The notes under the pieces: generated by a model
Seen by the model: the letters and a program-made list of their open reading frames with translations, nothing else
Told to the model about the DNA's origin: nothing
The model's database searches: none
Translations under genes and position numbers: made by a program
Part shown: positions 23,574 to 34,461 of the stretch, one piece after another
Position numbering within the stretch: the stretch's first letter is position 1
Layout of the letters: every line of letters begins with the position of its first letter
Source: Scytalidium lignicola
Taxonomy: Eukaryota > Ascomycota > Leotiomycetes
NCBI GenBank assembly: GCA_002812745.2
Contig: NCSJ02000094.1
Location: 62,001-126,000 of the forward strand
Length of the DNA stretch: 64,000 nucleotides
Direction: 5' to 3'

Positions 23574-24171
23574 ATGTCTTCAATCACGGATTATTATTTC
23601 TTCTTGGACATCAAGATCGATGCGGATACTGCGACAATTACCAAAGCTTACTATACTAAGTCGCGAAAAATCGACCTGCAAGAAGAGAAGTCACACGACC
23701 CTGACAGCATCAAGTACTATCGTAAAGTTGTAAGTTTATTCTTGAGTATCAATTTAATAGTCAGTTACTAATTAATGTGTACACAGCTTGCCGATGCTTA
23801 TGAAGTTTTGATGAACCCGACCAAACGGCAAGAATACAATCTCCAATGGGGGGAATTCAAGATTGACGCCGAGGAGCACAAATTACACCNTTTTTTTCCA
23901 TAAGCCAAGATACATGGAGTGTGATTACGAGCCTCGTCGTTACCTTCCTCGTCGTAGCAAGCGTGGACCTGGCGAGATGAAAGAGCAGTATTTTCGTCGC
24001 ATGGCCCATCATCAATCATTTGACCAAAACAAAGCTCGCCAATCTCATTTTAATGAGATGTCAATCCACCAGTCCATTTTCAAACCTTTATTTCAACACC
24101 AGTCCATTATCAACCCTTTATTTCAACACCAGTCCATTATTAACCCTTTATTTCAACCGTTAATAATATAG
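23574..24171 (+). CDS. J-domain-like protein with C-terminal decapeptide repeats
   Basis: Two exons: 23574-23729 and 23787-24171, joined by a 57-base intron (GTAAGT...CACAG). Exon 1 begins MSSITDYYFFLDIKIDADTA and continues ITKAYYTKSRK; exon 2 begins LADAYEVLMNPTKRQEYN, so helices I/II and III/IV of a J domain are recognisable. The HPD tripeptide that stimulates Hsp70 is not present; the loop reads KSHDPDSIKYYRK instead. An N at 23890 before a T run breaks the frame; deleting it gives 179 residues. The remainder is basic (PRRYLPRRSKRGPG) and ends in three copies of HQSI(I/F)(N/K)PLFQ. It is probably a divergent J-protein or J-like protein; without HPD, classical cochaperone activity is doubtful. 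Confidence 0.65.
24067..24156 (+). repeat. Three in-frame 30-bp tandem repeats
   Basis: Units CACCAGTCCATTATCAACCC-TTTATTTCAA at 24067, 24097 and 24127. Copies 2 and 3 differ at one base, copy 1 at a few. They encode the C-terminal decapeptide repeats of the J-domain-like protein. Confidence 0.9.
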
Positions 24172-26017
24172 CCGAGCCTATCAATTTTGCAAGACAACCC
24201 ACGAGAACCATTTAAACCATCACGAAAAGGAACCCGACAAAACGAGCTACAGACATCGACAAATAAATCGCCTGGTGGGCTACTTTGTCCACTTACTAGC
24301 CCCTAAATTTTTGGAGTATTCATCAAGAACGCCTTCTTCTAAATTCAAGCATGAACTCCTTGAGGTCCCGAGGAGAAAAGCTGCTACCATAGCGAAAATA
24401 TCCACCTCAATTAAAATCAGATCCAGCGACATTAATATCAAAGGCGTCATATCCCAGAGAGCGATTTCTAAGCTCAGCTGTCTCGTAACAACCCCTCAAC
24501 TTAAACCCAGCATCCGTGGTCCTTCCTTAAAGAGCTCTGGTATTATCATGAAAGTGGTCATTCAAACTGGAATATCTCTCCGACTTGCATTGATTTTTAA
24601 TCGGCCAACCAACAACAACAACAAAAAAAAAACGAACACCCCAAAAAAAACCTGTCGAGATTCGAGCCTGTTCTCTCTCGCTACTTCCAAAAAAAGAGTC
24701 TACTTTCTTTATTACCGCTTAACTACAACGAGCAGACTTCTTGAGATTGAGCTCGCTCTCTCACCACACTAAAAACCCTGATACTCTCGATGGAGGTTCA
24801 AATCAGATGACACGGTGTCATGTATTCCCTTTAGTAAGTGCTTCGTGGATCTGATATATTGTATTTCTTAAACTAACCCTTTCATTTAGACGGCTTTGGA
24901 CTAGATAATGGATTTTGGACTGGTGTGAAGGAATTGAATTTGTGATTGCCATGAGATGGAGTTGGAAGAGGGAGACCTGGAGTGTGAACCTCCTGCTGGA
25001 ATAGCATTAGTTTGAAATTAGGTTCGCATTCCGGGATGGGGATGGATTCAAGGATTAAAGTACTGAAGTATTTAGATTGGGGAGTTTAGATCATTGTGTC
25101 ACACTTGTTTAGCATTCGACGTTAGATTATTAGATGGTGTTTAGACTAGAACGTCTACACTAGGTTCTGTTTTACCTCAAGTATCATAAAATGAGAACGA
25201 GATGCTTTTTTTGACACTCCTAAATTTCCCATACATTAATATGTGATCGTGATATCGATTCTAATAACTCGTAATACCCATCCACAAGCTTAATGCAACA
25301 CCCCAACTGCCCGACCGGAGGGTCGCAGCATAATATGTAAGGGTGAGGAGCTGTAATGCCTTAGATGTGCCCGGTATTGGCAAATTTTCATGTGGATTTA
25401 GTTAAACCGCACGTGGATATACAAATAAGTTTGCCCAAAAAATTAGCTCCTATTTCCTATAGTTATATTTTAACGTCAAAATGGCGGACATTGTATGACA
25501 TTTACCCGTTGATAATGAATTAGTGAGCTACTATACCTGTTAAAATCTTTCACTGCCTAGTACGCTTTACCTCATGTGTATTACGATCATGAAGAAATTT
25601 ATAACGCTCATTTAACTAATGCTACTGCCAATCATGAAAACTTTTACTCTTTTGTGCTTGAGCCCGATCATGCCAGTTTAAGAATCCACCTTTTCATACT
25701 AAGTGGTTTCTATCGACGGCTCGCGCCCCATGACAATTAAGTCTGAATGGCTTTGCATATATCTTTGTTGACCGCAGCAAAGCCTGAGAAGATAACGATG
25801 GTAATGCCACGGAATTTAAGGAGGCTCCGTGTGCCTTCCTGGTCTAGGCTTATGATGTAGGAGCTATGCATTTTAAGCCGGTGGATGTGCAACTGGGTCT
25901 GGTTTGTGGCTAGAAGCTCAAATGCTTCATATGCATATTCCATAGTGCTTGTCCCCTAATGGGTCTACGAATGGTTATCAATGTCTAGGTAAACAATGCG
26001 GACTAACCCTTAACTGT
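24172..26017. other. Intergenic, possibly decayed coding DNA at 24275-24772
   Basis: A 165-codon frame (24275-24772) with no recognisable domain and poly-Asn/Lys low complexity follows the J-domain gene; it may be 3' UTR or decayed sequence. A 68-codon minus-strand frame with an ATG (25943-25737) is the only other candidate and has no motif. The rest is AT-rich and featureless. Confidence 0.35.
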
Positions 26018-27160
26018 TCAAGATGACTCTTCTTTAGCCTCTTGCTGAACCCTCTTCCAACCCTTCGGATAATCTTGTGAAATCCGAAACGCCTCTGCAT
26101 CGGCCAGCACTCTCTTCACCAAACCCTCACGCCATCCTCCTTTCGTATCATCCACCCACGTTGGCGTACCCCCATAATTCCAAGACAAGAACCCCTCAGC
26201 CCTAGCACCATCCGCCGCCTCCAGCAATCCAATTGGCAAATCCACAGTTTGTGGCCGATTATCCGAAGCATAAAACACAGTCGCTGAGCAGCGTTTACAG
26301 AAATACCGCTGGATATGCGGCGGCGACGACTCATAGTAAGCTAGCGTCCCGACTGCGGGATCGCCGGCATCCACGGCTGTCTTGAGTTCTGCTATCGTCT
26401 TGGGAAACGCGCCGCCGTCGGGTTGAGAGATATTAGCTAGCTCTACGAATGTCCAGTGGATGATGTCCTGTCCGAACTGCAGGCGGCAGGAGTCACAGAC
26501 ATCGAAAGTGACGATCGGCTTGTTTGTTCTTGGATCGATGAAGCTCGGCAGCTCTTCTCTCTTTTTGCTCGCATAGTTTCCACGATGAAGTTTTAGTTGA
26601 ATCCCATTGCAGTGACACCAGAGAGGGAGAGACTCTTGCTCTTGCTTTGATTCTGGTTCCGTTGAGCTTGACGATGTTACCTGTGATGACATAGCCTTAT
26701 CCCCCGCAAACTGAGCGAACCGCGGTATCTCAATCCCATCAGGATTCGGCCTACGAAACCAAACCGACGCGCCGCCATCAAGCGTATCCTCGACAAAAAT
26801 GTGTTTTGTGAGCTTGATAAGGTCAGCGTCGATGTTCCGCAGCGTCCCGGTAAAGACGCCGAGTTTGCTCGGGTATCTCTGCGACTCGTAGAACATTAGT
26901 GTTGAGCACGTCCCGCAGAAGCGATACGTGATATTTGCGGAGAATTGATATTTATTGAGACTGCTCATGTCAACGTCTTCGCGTGCTTGCGGCCATGTTG
27001 CTTTACAGACGTGTAATGCGCCCGTAGAGTGGCGGCAGGAGTTGCAATGACAAACATTGCATTCCAGCGGGAGCTTAGACTGAGCGATTTCAGTAGTGAA
27101 GATGTGTGCTTTGCAAAGACATTCTGCAGTGATTACGGTGGTGTTTAATTCAAGATCCAT
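26018..27160 (-). CDS. Double GFA/CENP-V-domain zinc protein
   Basis: Intronless, 380 residues, ATG at 27160. Two tandem glutathione-dependent formaldehyde-activating enzyme (GFA, Mss4-like) domains are visible. Domain 1 (about residues 12-140) has CLCKAH, CNVCHCNSCRHSTGA and FCGTCSTLMFY. Domain 2 (about 175-345) has WCHCNGIQLKLH, VCDSCRLQFGQDI and RYFCKRCSATVFYAS. These cysteine clusters supply the two zinc sites of the fold. A Ser/Glu/Gln-rich linker (about 160-175) joins the domains. The domain 2 signature (CDSCR instead of C-x-C-x2-C) lacks one cysteine, usual for fungal double-GFA proteins. Founding members were proposed to act on S-hydroxymethylglutathione, but for most fungal members no activity is established. 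Probably cytosolic. Family certain; function open. Confidence 0.88.
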   Translation of the reverse strand: MDLELNTTVITAECLCKAHIFTTEIAQSKLPLECNVCHCNSCRHSTGALHVCKATWPQAREDVDMSSLNKYQFSANITYRFCGTCSTLMFYESQRYPSKLGVFTGTLRNIDADLIKLTKHIFVEDTLDGGASVWFRRPNPDGIEIPRFAQFAGDKAMSSQVTSSSSTEPESKQEQESLPLWCHCNGIQLKLHRGNYASKKREELPSFIDPRTNKPIVTFDVCDSCRLQFGQDIIHWTFVELANISQPDGGAFPKTIAELKTAVDAGDPAVGTLAYYESSPPHIQRYFCKRCSATVFYASDNRPQTVDLPIGLLEAADGARAEGFLSWNYGGTPTWVDDTKGGWREGLVKRVLADAEAFRISQDYPKGWKRVQQEAKEESS

Positions 27161-27466
27161 TGTTATTGTTATAGTGGCTCGAAAAGCGAGTGTTTTTGAA
27201 AAAGACCTAACNTTTTTTGGTTGGTGTGTTGAAAATTAATGGAGGTAAATCAGTATATTCTGAAAGGTTGACTTTTCTGTAAGGATACAAGACCTACTTA
27301 TATGCTAAACCTCCATGTACGCGTAACTACTTACGCGTACGGTTACGAAAGGACTATGTAGAGCATATTCTCAACATGGTGTGTTGAAAATATGGCTATG
27401 ATTAGGCTGTATTTGAGTTAGGTGGAAAAGCACAGCTAGTATTCAAGTTACTTGAGCCTTAGCATT

Positions 27467-27586
27467 TTATTCTCCATACACTTTGTCGAATAATTTCCCC
27501 TCCTTTGACGTCAACTCATCAACGTTCTTGAGTAAGTCCTTACAAGCGTTGACGAAGGCTACCGCTGCGTCATCCAGCTTCTCCTG
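27467..27586 (-). CDS. Possible terminal exon of a small unrecognised gene
   Basis: After an acceptor-like TATTTCAG on the minus strand, a 39-codon frame reads QEKLDDAAVAFVNACKDLL and then KNVDELTSKEGKLFDKVYGE before a TAA. Composition is strongly protein-like (amphipathic, charged, helical), in contrast with the surrounding DNA. A start such as the ATG near 27692 (MVKASQDSA) would need a donor whose phase I could not reconcile. Reported as a candidate only. Confidence 0.3.
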   Translation of the reverse strand, partial: QEKLDDAAVAFVNACKDLLKNVDELTSKEGKLFDKVYGE

Positions 27587-28413
27587 CTGAAATACCCTAT
27601 ATTTTGGCTAGAATTGTTGCAATAATACGGGAAGGTAGGCACGCAGTGAGTGAAGAGTATATTACTTGCTGAATCCTGCGATGCTTTTACCATACAAACT
27701 ATAGGGGAAATTGCATCGCGGGATTTTTCCTTGAGCTAAATTACATTGGGCCAATTAATTACAGTGGTATTTCCGACACGTCGGATTCCATCCAACAGGA
27801 ATCTCGACGCCCAGCTTTCTGGCTCACGTGATCCCGCGCCGCCTTTGGTTATCTCGGCTCAACCCCGGCTCAACTTCGGTTCATGTCTGCTCACCCATCT
27901 CACTGGACATCGTCAACTTTTAACGAGACCGAATCGGCCCTCTTTCCTAGCCAGGGAACCCTAAATCTGTTCCCACTGCACTTTCATAGCCTATGCTATG
28001 CCAGCCAGAACTCATTCCTAGACAGTTATCCCCGTCTGCCCGTCTTCATGCAAAATACCCACATGCAGGGACATTTTCTTGCGCCTTACTTCAGGGTGTT
28101 TGGCATCGTTCTCTGCGGTTTGCCTTTTCTTATGTTACCCGCTTTTCTACTAGGCGGGTTCCGTTTTGTAGACTAGTTAAGATCTACACATCTGGTCTAC
28201 CTTATTCTATGATGGTCACGTGCATTCCACCCACCGTCGAAACTAGCCACTATGGTGGCTGGAAGAGAAATATTTCCTCCATATCAAATACTCTGGTACA
28301 GAGTATTGTTCTAGCATGTGATCTAGTATGTAATCTAGTATATAATATAACAATTCTAAAGAAAGTATTTATTATACTAGCGTTTTAGTGTCCCTTACTT
28401 TTAACCTCGTGCT
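27587..28413. other. Intergenic, nothing firm recognised
   Basis: Overlapping plus-strand frames of 72-131 codons (27746-28388) have no motif and lie in alternating frames. The last 150 bases are AT-rich. Confidence 0.35.
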
Positions 28414-29602
28414 TTAACTAACTATTAGTGATGAACCAAAGCTCTTAAGATAATACCACAGGTTATTAAGGAAACCTTTAGGATATTTTCGGTCTTGAGG
28501 GCATTTATAAAGCTGAGTGACTACATCAAAAACCAAATACAACTGTATTGTATCAATTAATACGTCATGATGGAGGCCAGCCAATTGATGTTGGGGAAAG
28601 AGGAATGAGAAAATTGTTTCAAGTTTAAAATTTACAAGTTTTAACAAAGGCTTAAGAGAAGATCTGATAAAATGAAAAACAGGGATACAGTTTATAAATG
28701 ATGGTGGAATTATATCATCAAAGTATGATCGGAAGGTCAAGTTTGGCGTTTGAGAATTCGACAAAAAAGGTAGTTGGTGTGAGGAAGTCTTTCAAATCAT
28801 CAAATATAGCTTGTCTAAGCTGGGGGCTCGTTGCAGTTTGAGAAACGAATCGATGGATCCTTTTTCCGGAAGGATGTGCGAGAACCGCGAACTCTTTTAG
28901 CTTTCTTTGCCCAACAGTGAATTCGGTGTCGCCAAATATGAGACGAGACCCGGAGTCGTTTGAACCATTGAATGCATTAAAAACTGGTATCATGACTACG
29001 GGGATTTGCTGTGCTGGTGTTGTAAGGAATGCTAGAAGAATATCCTTCCATGATGCTAATGGGGTTCGCACTGATGTGCTGATTTGTTGTTGGACTCTTT
29101 CGTGATATTGCTGGAGATAGTGCTGGTATTCAATCAAATGATTGGCACAGAACTTGAGGGTTGGCTCGAATTTCGCCTCTATGCAATTGGGAGATACCCA
29201 TTCACACTTACTTGAATCTGTCTCCGATCTGATGGTGCTGATATTATGTCGTAGGAGAAGCTCGCGTGTGAAACAACGAGAAGAAAGTTTGATAAGTCCA
29301 TACCAAACGTTTGATTTGGAAAAACTGCTTCTCTCCAATCTTAATCTTGAAGTCTCCAAGCTGATGACACGGAAACAGGCGGTCATGCCATCCACGCCGC
29401 AACACTGACGGTCTTCGTTTACAGTGTTGACGGGATGAGTTGTATTCCTTTCTAATACTTTGTTTAGCATTTGAATAGATCCAATTAAGTGTTTCATACC
29501 GATCATCTTCTTATTCAGAACGAGAAGTGTTGACTGTGGATCAGATTCCTGAAGCTGATCAGAAAGTGTTTGGCAACTAGGGTTCCGAGTATTTCCATCC
29601 AT
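28414..29602 (-). CDS. Uncharacterised protein, perhaps the 3' part of the zinc-finger gene
   Basis: Reading from the ATG at 29602, a 294-codon frame ends at 28718; a second frame (28764-28414, 116 codons) continues it if one base is removed from the run of six A at 28763-28768. The N-terminal part is rich in Leu, Ser and Cys. A middle segment (SWKDILLAFLTTPAQQIPVV) and the last 100 residues (CIPVFHFIRSSLKPLL, KCPQDRKYPKGF) look like globular protein. No family recognised. It overlaps the end of the zinc-finger reading frame by 26 bases on the same strand, unusual for fungal genes, so both may be one gene broken by a one-base error near 29590. The alternative is two neighbouring genes. Confidence 0.45.
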
Positions 29603-30741
29603 GGAGCCTTGTTTGTTGAGCTTCTATTAACATTAGTAGCTCAGGCTTGGTATGCGTTACTCCTTCTCGGTCTGTCGGTGGTGATAATGGGAGAGTTATC
29701 CTTCTCAATCTATCGCTATTGTAATTATCATCGTCATCATCCTCGTCGTCCTCAGCATTCTCACAGTCCTGGTCGATCTTGTCGCTCAATGCTGTTTCAT
29801 CTGATTGTCCCTGCAAGGTGCATCGCTTTTTGAAGTCAGGATCATTGTAGACACTGTCCAGACGAGCTCGGGCCGTTGGCCCGTACTCTGAATCCAAAAG
29901 CTGGCGTAAGAAGACCTCTTCCGATAATCCTGCCTCCTGGGCTTTGAGCTGCACCCCAGTATGAGCAACGACTTCGTGGGTTTCCATTGACTTCTTGCTG
30001 AATTTTTTTCCCGCAAATAGAGCATTCGAGCTTAACATTCGCATGAACTTCCATGTGGCGGGCCAAGTAGTTGTCGCTCACAAATTTTCCACAGGTGGAA
30101 CATTGGACTGTGGGCAGATGCGTTCGGGCGTGGAGGCCTATCCACTTTACGTGTTTACCACAGATTGTACATTTGACCTTGTCTTGAGTATGGGCCTTCA
30201 TGTGCTGCGAAAGCCTTACTTCTAGTACACTCTTGTCGCAGATTGTACACTTGACATAGTTGGCTTTGGAATGAGTCAGTAGATGTCTAGAAATGCAGTT
30301 CGCTTTTTGGTATTTGCCGCAGATTGCACATTTGACCTTGGGCTTATGGGATGTCATGTGCTGGGAAAGTTGTATCGGTGCGGACGTCTTGCCGCAGATT
30401 GTGCATTCGATGTAGTCGACAGTAGAATGAATTTCCATGTGCCGGGGCAACGACCTCGGGGACAATACTTTGCTGCAAATTGTACATTTGGTCTTTTTGT
30501 GAACTCTCGTGTGGACTGAATGCCTGTTGGCTAGTATACTCTTGCCACATGTCTTGCAATCAACGAAGTTAGCATCGGAATGAAGCTTCAGATGGGCAGC
30601 AAGCGAGGATGGATGTAAGTACTTGCCGCAGATAGCACATTGGACTTTGTCTGTCGCATGAAACTCTATATGCGACAACATGCGTCTTGGTGAAATCATC
30701 TTGCCACATATAGTACAGCTAGTCTTGGAATGCACAGCCAT
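29577..30741 (-). CDS. Tandem C2H2 zinc-finger protein with C-x2-C-x11-H-x3-H fingers
   Basis: Ten or more fingers follow one another, for example CTICGKMISPRRMLSHIEFH, CAICGKYLHPSSLAAHLKLH and CSTCGKFVSDNYLARHMEVH. Nearly all have 11 residues between the second Cys and the first His, one fewer than the usual 12. Linkers are 4-7 residues and are not TGEKP. The ATG at 30741 truncates an upstream finger (CPICHKSVLRASLTSHMAVH), which is open only back to a TAG near 30837; the true start may be lost or on another exon. At a run of seven T (30003-30009, plus strand) the frame slips; dropping one base continues the last finger (CSICGKKFSKKSMETHEVVAH) into a helical region, an acidic EDDEDDDDDNYN stretch and a basic tail ending at 29577. 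Probably a nucleic-acid-binding nuclear protein, divergent from the aspartyl-tRNA synthetase about 230 bases away. Confidence 0.65.
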
Positions 30742-30973
30742 ATGGCTTGTAAGAGAAGCTCTAAGCACAGACTTGTGGCAAATTGGGCATTGACTTTGCG
30801 GTGTCCAAGCAACGAAGTTAGCATTAGAATGAAGCTAGCGACGCTTTCGCCGGGCCGTAGTTAATCCGGCAGCTCGGCACTTTTTGGCGAAATTCGGTGG
30901 TAAAAGTTTTACTAGCACTTTTAGCCCTCACTTCAATCACAAGCAGCCTATATTCTCACTGCACCCTTCAAAA

Positions 30974-32774
30974 ATGGCCGAATCCGGAGATTCCCCAGAA
31001 TCTAGCAAGAATGCCCTGAAGAAGGCGGCAAAGGCAGCTGAAAAGGCCCGTATCAAGGCTGAGAAAGCCGCCAAAGAACTCCAGCTTCGACAACACGAAC
31101 AAGACGTACAGGACCCTGCAGCCAATAACTACGGAGATAGTCCTAACACTCTTGCACATGACCTATCCTTTCCCTGGGTAAAGCTTAGCCATGATATTGA
31201 AAAGTGGGAAGATCAATCTTGTGCTTTCCGCGTGGTTGTTGAGAATGCTCGCATCCAATCTGCAAAATTAGCATTCCTTACTCTATCTCAAAGCCTCGAA
31301 TCTATCCAAATGGTTGTTGCCGAGGATCCGGGATTGATTTCAAGACCAATGATTAGATTTGCTGGTAGTATTCCTCCTCAATCAGTATGCACTGTTTATG
31401 CCACTATCCGGAGAACGAAAGAGATAGTCAAAAGCACAACAATCCAGCATTTCGAACTTCACGCTCACAAGATCTTCATCATCTCCAAAGCTCAAATGCA
31501 ACTCCCTTTGCAGCCTGCTGATTCAGAACGGCCGCTTCCACAAGAAGAAAAAGTGGATCCCGATGATCAAGACAACCAGGTACCTAGACTGCTGCTCCTT
31601 GAAGTGAAAACAACCCTCGCTGATCAAGACAACCAGGTAGCTAGACCTCTAGTCTCTCTGAATACAAGACTTAACAATCGTGTGCTTGATTTACGATCGA
31701 GAGTAAATCACTGCATATATATTATAAAAGACGGGGTTGACTCCTTGTTCCAAGAATTTCTCCGCTCTCAAGGCTTCATAAGAATACACACTCCTAAAAT
31801 TATTGGCGCAGCAAGTGAAGGTAAAGTATATTCACTAGCTTGTTATTTGTAGCTAAATATTTCTTTAGGTGGAAGCAACGTCTTCTCGTTGAACTATTTT
31901 AACAGAACTTGTTATCTCGCCCAAAGCCCCCAGTTGTACAAGCAAATGGCTATTCAGGGCCGATTCCCTAGAGTAATGGAAATCGGGCCTGTCTTTCGAG
32001 CAGAGAACTCCCAAACAGCCCGTCATCTAACTGAATTTACTGGCCTGGACATGGAAATGGAGATTTTAGCTGACTATCATGAAGTTGTGGATATGCTTGA
32101 ACAACTTATGCTATTTATCTTCAACGGACTTGCTACAAGATATGCCAAAGAAACCGAACTTGTTCGCAATGTCTATACAACAGTGGAATCTTTCAAGCTC
32201 CCTAAAGTCGGTCATGTCCCTCGTATCGAGTTTTCCGAAGGCATCCGCATGCTTCGCGAAGCCGGTGAAGTTCTCGGTGATGACGATGACTTAACGACTC
32301 CACAAGAAAGGAAACTCGGCCAATTGATCCTCGAAAAGGTAAGCTACACCTTCCCCACGCACCCTTCTCTCCCTTGAAGCTAGCCAATTTCCCTAACATT
32401 TAAAACCGCAGTATAACTCCGACTTCTATACACTTGATCACTTCCCGGCCGCTGTGAGACCCTTCTACACCCAGCCGTCCGCCCACGACGCGCGCATCTC
32501 TAACAGCTACGACATGTTTGTACGCGGGCAGGAGATACTTTCTGGTGCGCAGCGTATCCACAACTACGACCTGCTTGTTTCTCGTATCAAAGACCTAGGC
32601 ATGGACCCGGACGCTGACGGCTTGCGCGACTACGTGGAGGGGTTCCGGTACGGGTGTGCGCCGCATGGCGGCGGCGGTCTCGGGCTCGAACGGATCGTGC
32701 AGTTTTATTTGGGCCTGCCGAACATTCGACTGGCGTCCTTGTTTCCGCGTGATCCAGGTAGGGTCATGCCTTAG
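30974..32774 (+). CDS. Aspartyl-tRNA synthetase, cytosolic type (divergent)
   Basis: Three exons: 30974-31820, 31869-32338 and 32412-32774, donors GTAAAG and GTAAGC; 559 residues from the ATG at 30974 (MAESGDSP). The enzyme charges tRNA-Asp with aspartate. Residues 15-45 are an Ala/Lys-rich helix typical of eukaryotic AspRS. Residues 75-200 match the OB-fold anticodon-binding domain in outline but are weakly conserved. The class II catalytic core is intact: the LNNRVLDLR region, [10 protein letters not shown], motif 2 [20 protein letters not shown], and motif 3 [14 protein letters not shown], ending [10 protein letters not shown]. Between the OB fold and the core a 57-base (19-codon) segment is directly repeated (DQDNQV at 31565 and 31622). 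It may be a paralogue of the standard housekeeping gene. No targeting peptide is evident. Confidence 0.85.
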
Positions 32775-33157
32775 CCTGTGAAGCAAGCTTTGAAATAGTA
32801 GCGAGGGGGTTGTAAGCGGCGAGAGAGCTAGGGGGAAGGGAGGAATAGAAGATTGCAAATGTAGAGGTAATAGTGAGACTGCAACCCACCACTTAGGACT
32901 ACGCAACTCAGAGTGATGTAAGGTAGCGTAGATCTTTCCAGTAGTTAGCACAATATATGGTTTTTGCTCCTCTCGCTCCTCTCGCTTTACATATTTTGAT
33001 GCCAGGAGCCCATCACGCCCCCCGAGCCTGTTCTGGCTTCCCTAAATCCATTTCGGCAAGAGTTGACGCTCTTAACAGCATCACGACCAGGGATGGCCAC
33101 ATCCCAGGCAAGAGAAGTAAGCAAAGGTGAGGTGGTAAAATGCACACAAAAAGGCTA
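32775..33157. other. 3' flank of the synthetase gene, nothing recognised
   Basis: A duplicated GCTCCTCTC string occurs near 32967. No open frame of note. Confidence 0.35.
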
Positions 33158-33232
33158 GTGAGGATGGGTAAAGTTAAGGTGAAGCAACGGTAAGCAAAGC
33201 TACAAGGGGTCACGTGCATGGCAATTTGGCGG
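33158..33232. repeat. Dispersed repeat, copy A
   Basis: GTGAGGATGGGTAAAGTTAAGGTGAAG followed by GGTCACGTG and TTTGGCGGG matches, in order and spacing, the stretch at 56630-56703. Nearby DNA to about 33370 carries further GGTAAG/GGTGAG strings, so the real element may be longer. Confidence 0.55.
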
Positions 33233-34009
33233 GCACCCCAAAAGAGGTGAAGGTTGGCGCAAAATAACAGATGAAGACAATCTGTTTCTGTTCGGAAAGG
33301 TAAGCAGAGCTGCTTTACCGGCCGTTTTTGGTAAGTCAAGGTGGGCAAGGGTGAGTCGAAGGTGAGAGCGATGATGGATGGACGAGAGTCGAAGGCGACC
33401 CGTTTGGCCTCCTCGGCTACGACTGCCGCTAGCTAAAATTAGAAAAAGTAAGTCAAGGGTCTTTGGGAGCCGAGTCTGGATCCTCGTTAGCAAGAGCCGC
33501 ACGGAACGAATAATAAAGCCTCCTACTTACCGAACTTCACCTCATTATATATACACACATAGCGTCAATCTATTAACCACCTATTCAATTCCTCTCTACT
33601 ATAAGAAGTTATACTCAAATACGTACGATACTGCTATGTAATGACCGTCAAAAGATAATTCTATATAGTTTTAAAAATCCGGAAAAACAATAACACAGAT
33701 TTTAAGCGCTAACGTTTAGTGCTCCCTACAAACATGTTACTATTTATACGAGGCGAGGTGCAATCCTCTTACTAGTAGGGTTATGACAGGGAATAGGAAT
33801 GCAACGTCCGGTGCCTCTCCTAGGCAAGGTACTATTTATACAAAACCAGGCAACATTGGTGCGGCACCACAGTTGTATTGAGGGCTACGACAGCTAGTGT
33901 GCTTAATAGGCATAGTGAAATTCGTGTAATTGTGAAATCACATCAAGAGAAGATCTATACCAAGGCTTCGTTTGCTCGAGAAGCCAAGAATTCCAGGCAA
34001 GCAAGGCAA
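33233..34009. other. Spacer with low-copy repeat fragments
   Basis: No coding frame recognised; short frames of 65-111 codons are unsupported. The string TACTATTTATAC(G/A)A occurs twice (33738 and 33829), hinting at decayed tandem repeat DNA. Confidence 0.35.
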
Positions 34010-34455
34010 GGCAGAATCATCTCGGCGGCAGAGTTGCATTGATAGCTACTGGTGCGCCTCTTAGCTGTCGTGAGGTTCATATAACGGCGAGACTAGGCCA
34101 AGGGAAGAGCCATGCTTGCTTAGGTTCAGCAAGAGAGCTACGGAAGCAACACGAGGCAGACTCATCTTAGTAGCAAGTTGCACTAGTAGAGGAGTCTCGG
34201 AATACCGTGGTTCCTAAGCATTTGAAATTTACACGTGGACAAAGTTACTCTAGGAAAGGATGATCTAAACTTTTTGTTTACCTTATATAGCTGGGAAATT
34301 CATGCAGAGCAGGGCCATTACTATGATTGGCATAATCCATCCAGTGGTGGAGTTGCGACGAGGTAGGTTTGGATCAAGATTCGCTCCTAAATTGACAGGG
34401 GAAATCCAAAATATGGAAGGCAGAATCACATCGGTGGCAAAGTTGCATTGATCAG
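34010..34455 (+). repeat. Three decayed copies of a roughly 36-base motif
   Basis: GGCAGAATCATCTCGGCGGC-AGAGTTGCATTGATAG near 34010 recurs with changes near 34156 and 34419. Spacing is uneven (about 145 and 265 bases). No coding frame was recognised. Confidence 0.45.
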
Positions 34456-34461
34456 AGGGGA

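Noticed and set aside
24275..24772. 165-codon frame after the J-domain-like gene
   Set aside because: Low-complexity Asn/Lys segment, no recognisable domain and no clear link by splicing to the upstream gene.
27746..28388. Overlapping plus-strand frames of 72-131 codons
   Set aside because: They alternate frames and lack motifs; composition fits promoter or spacer DNA.
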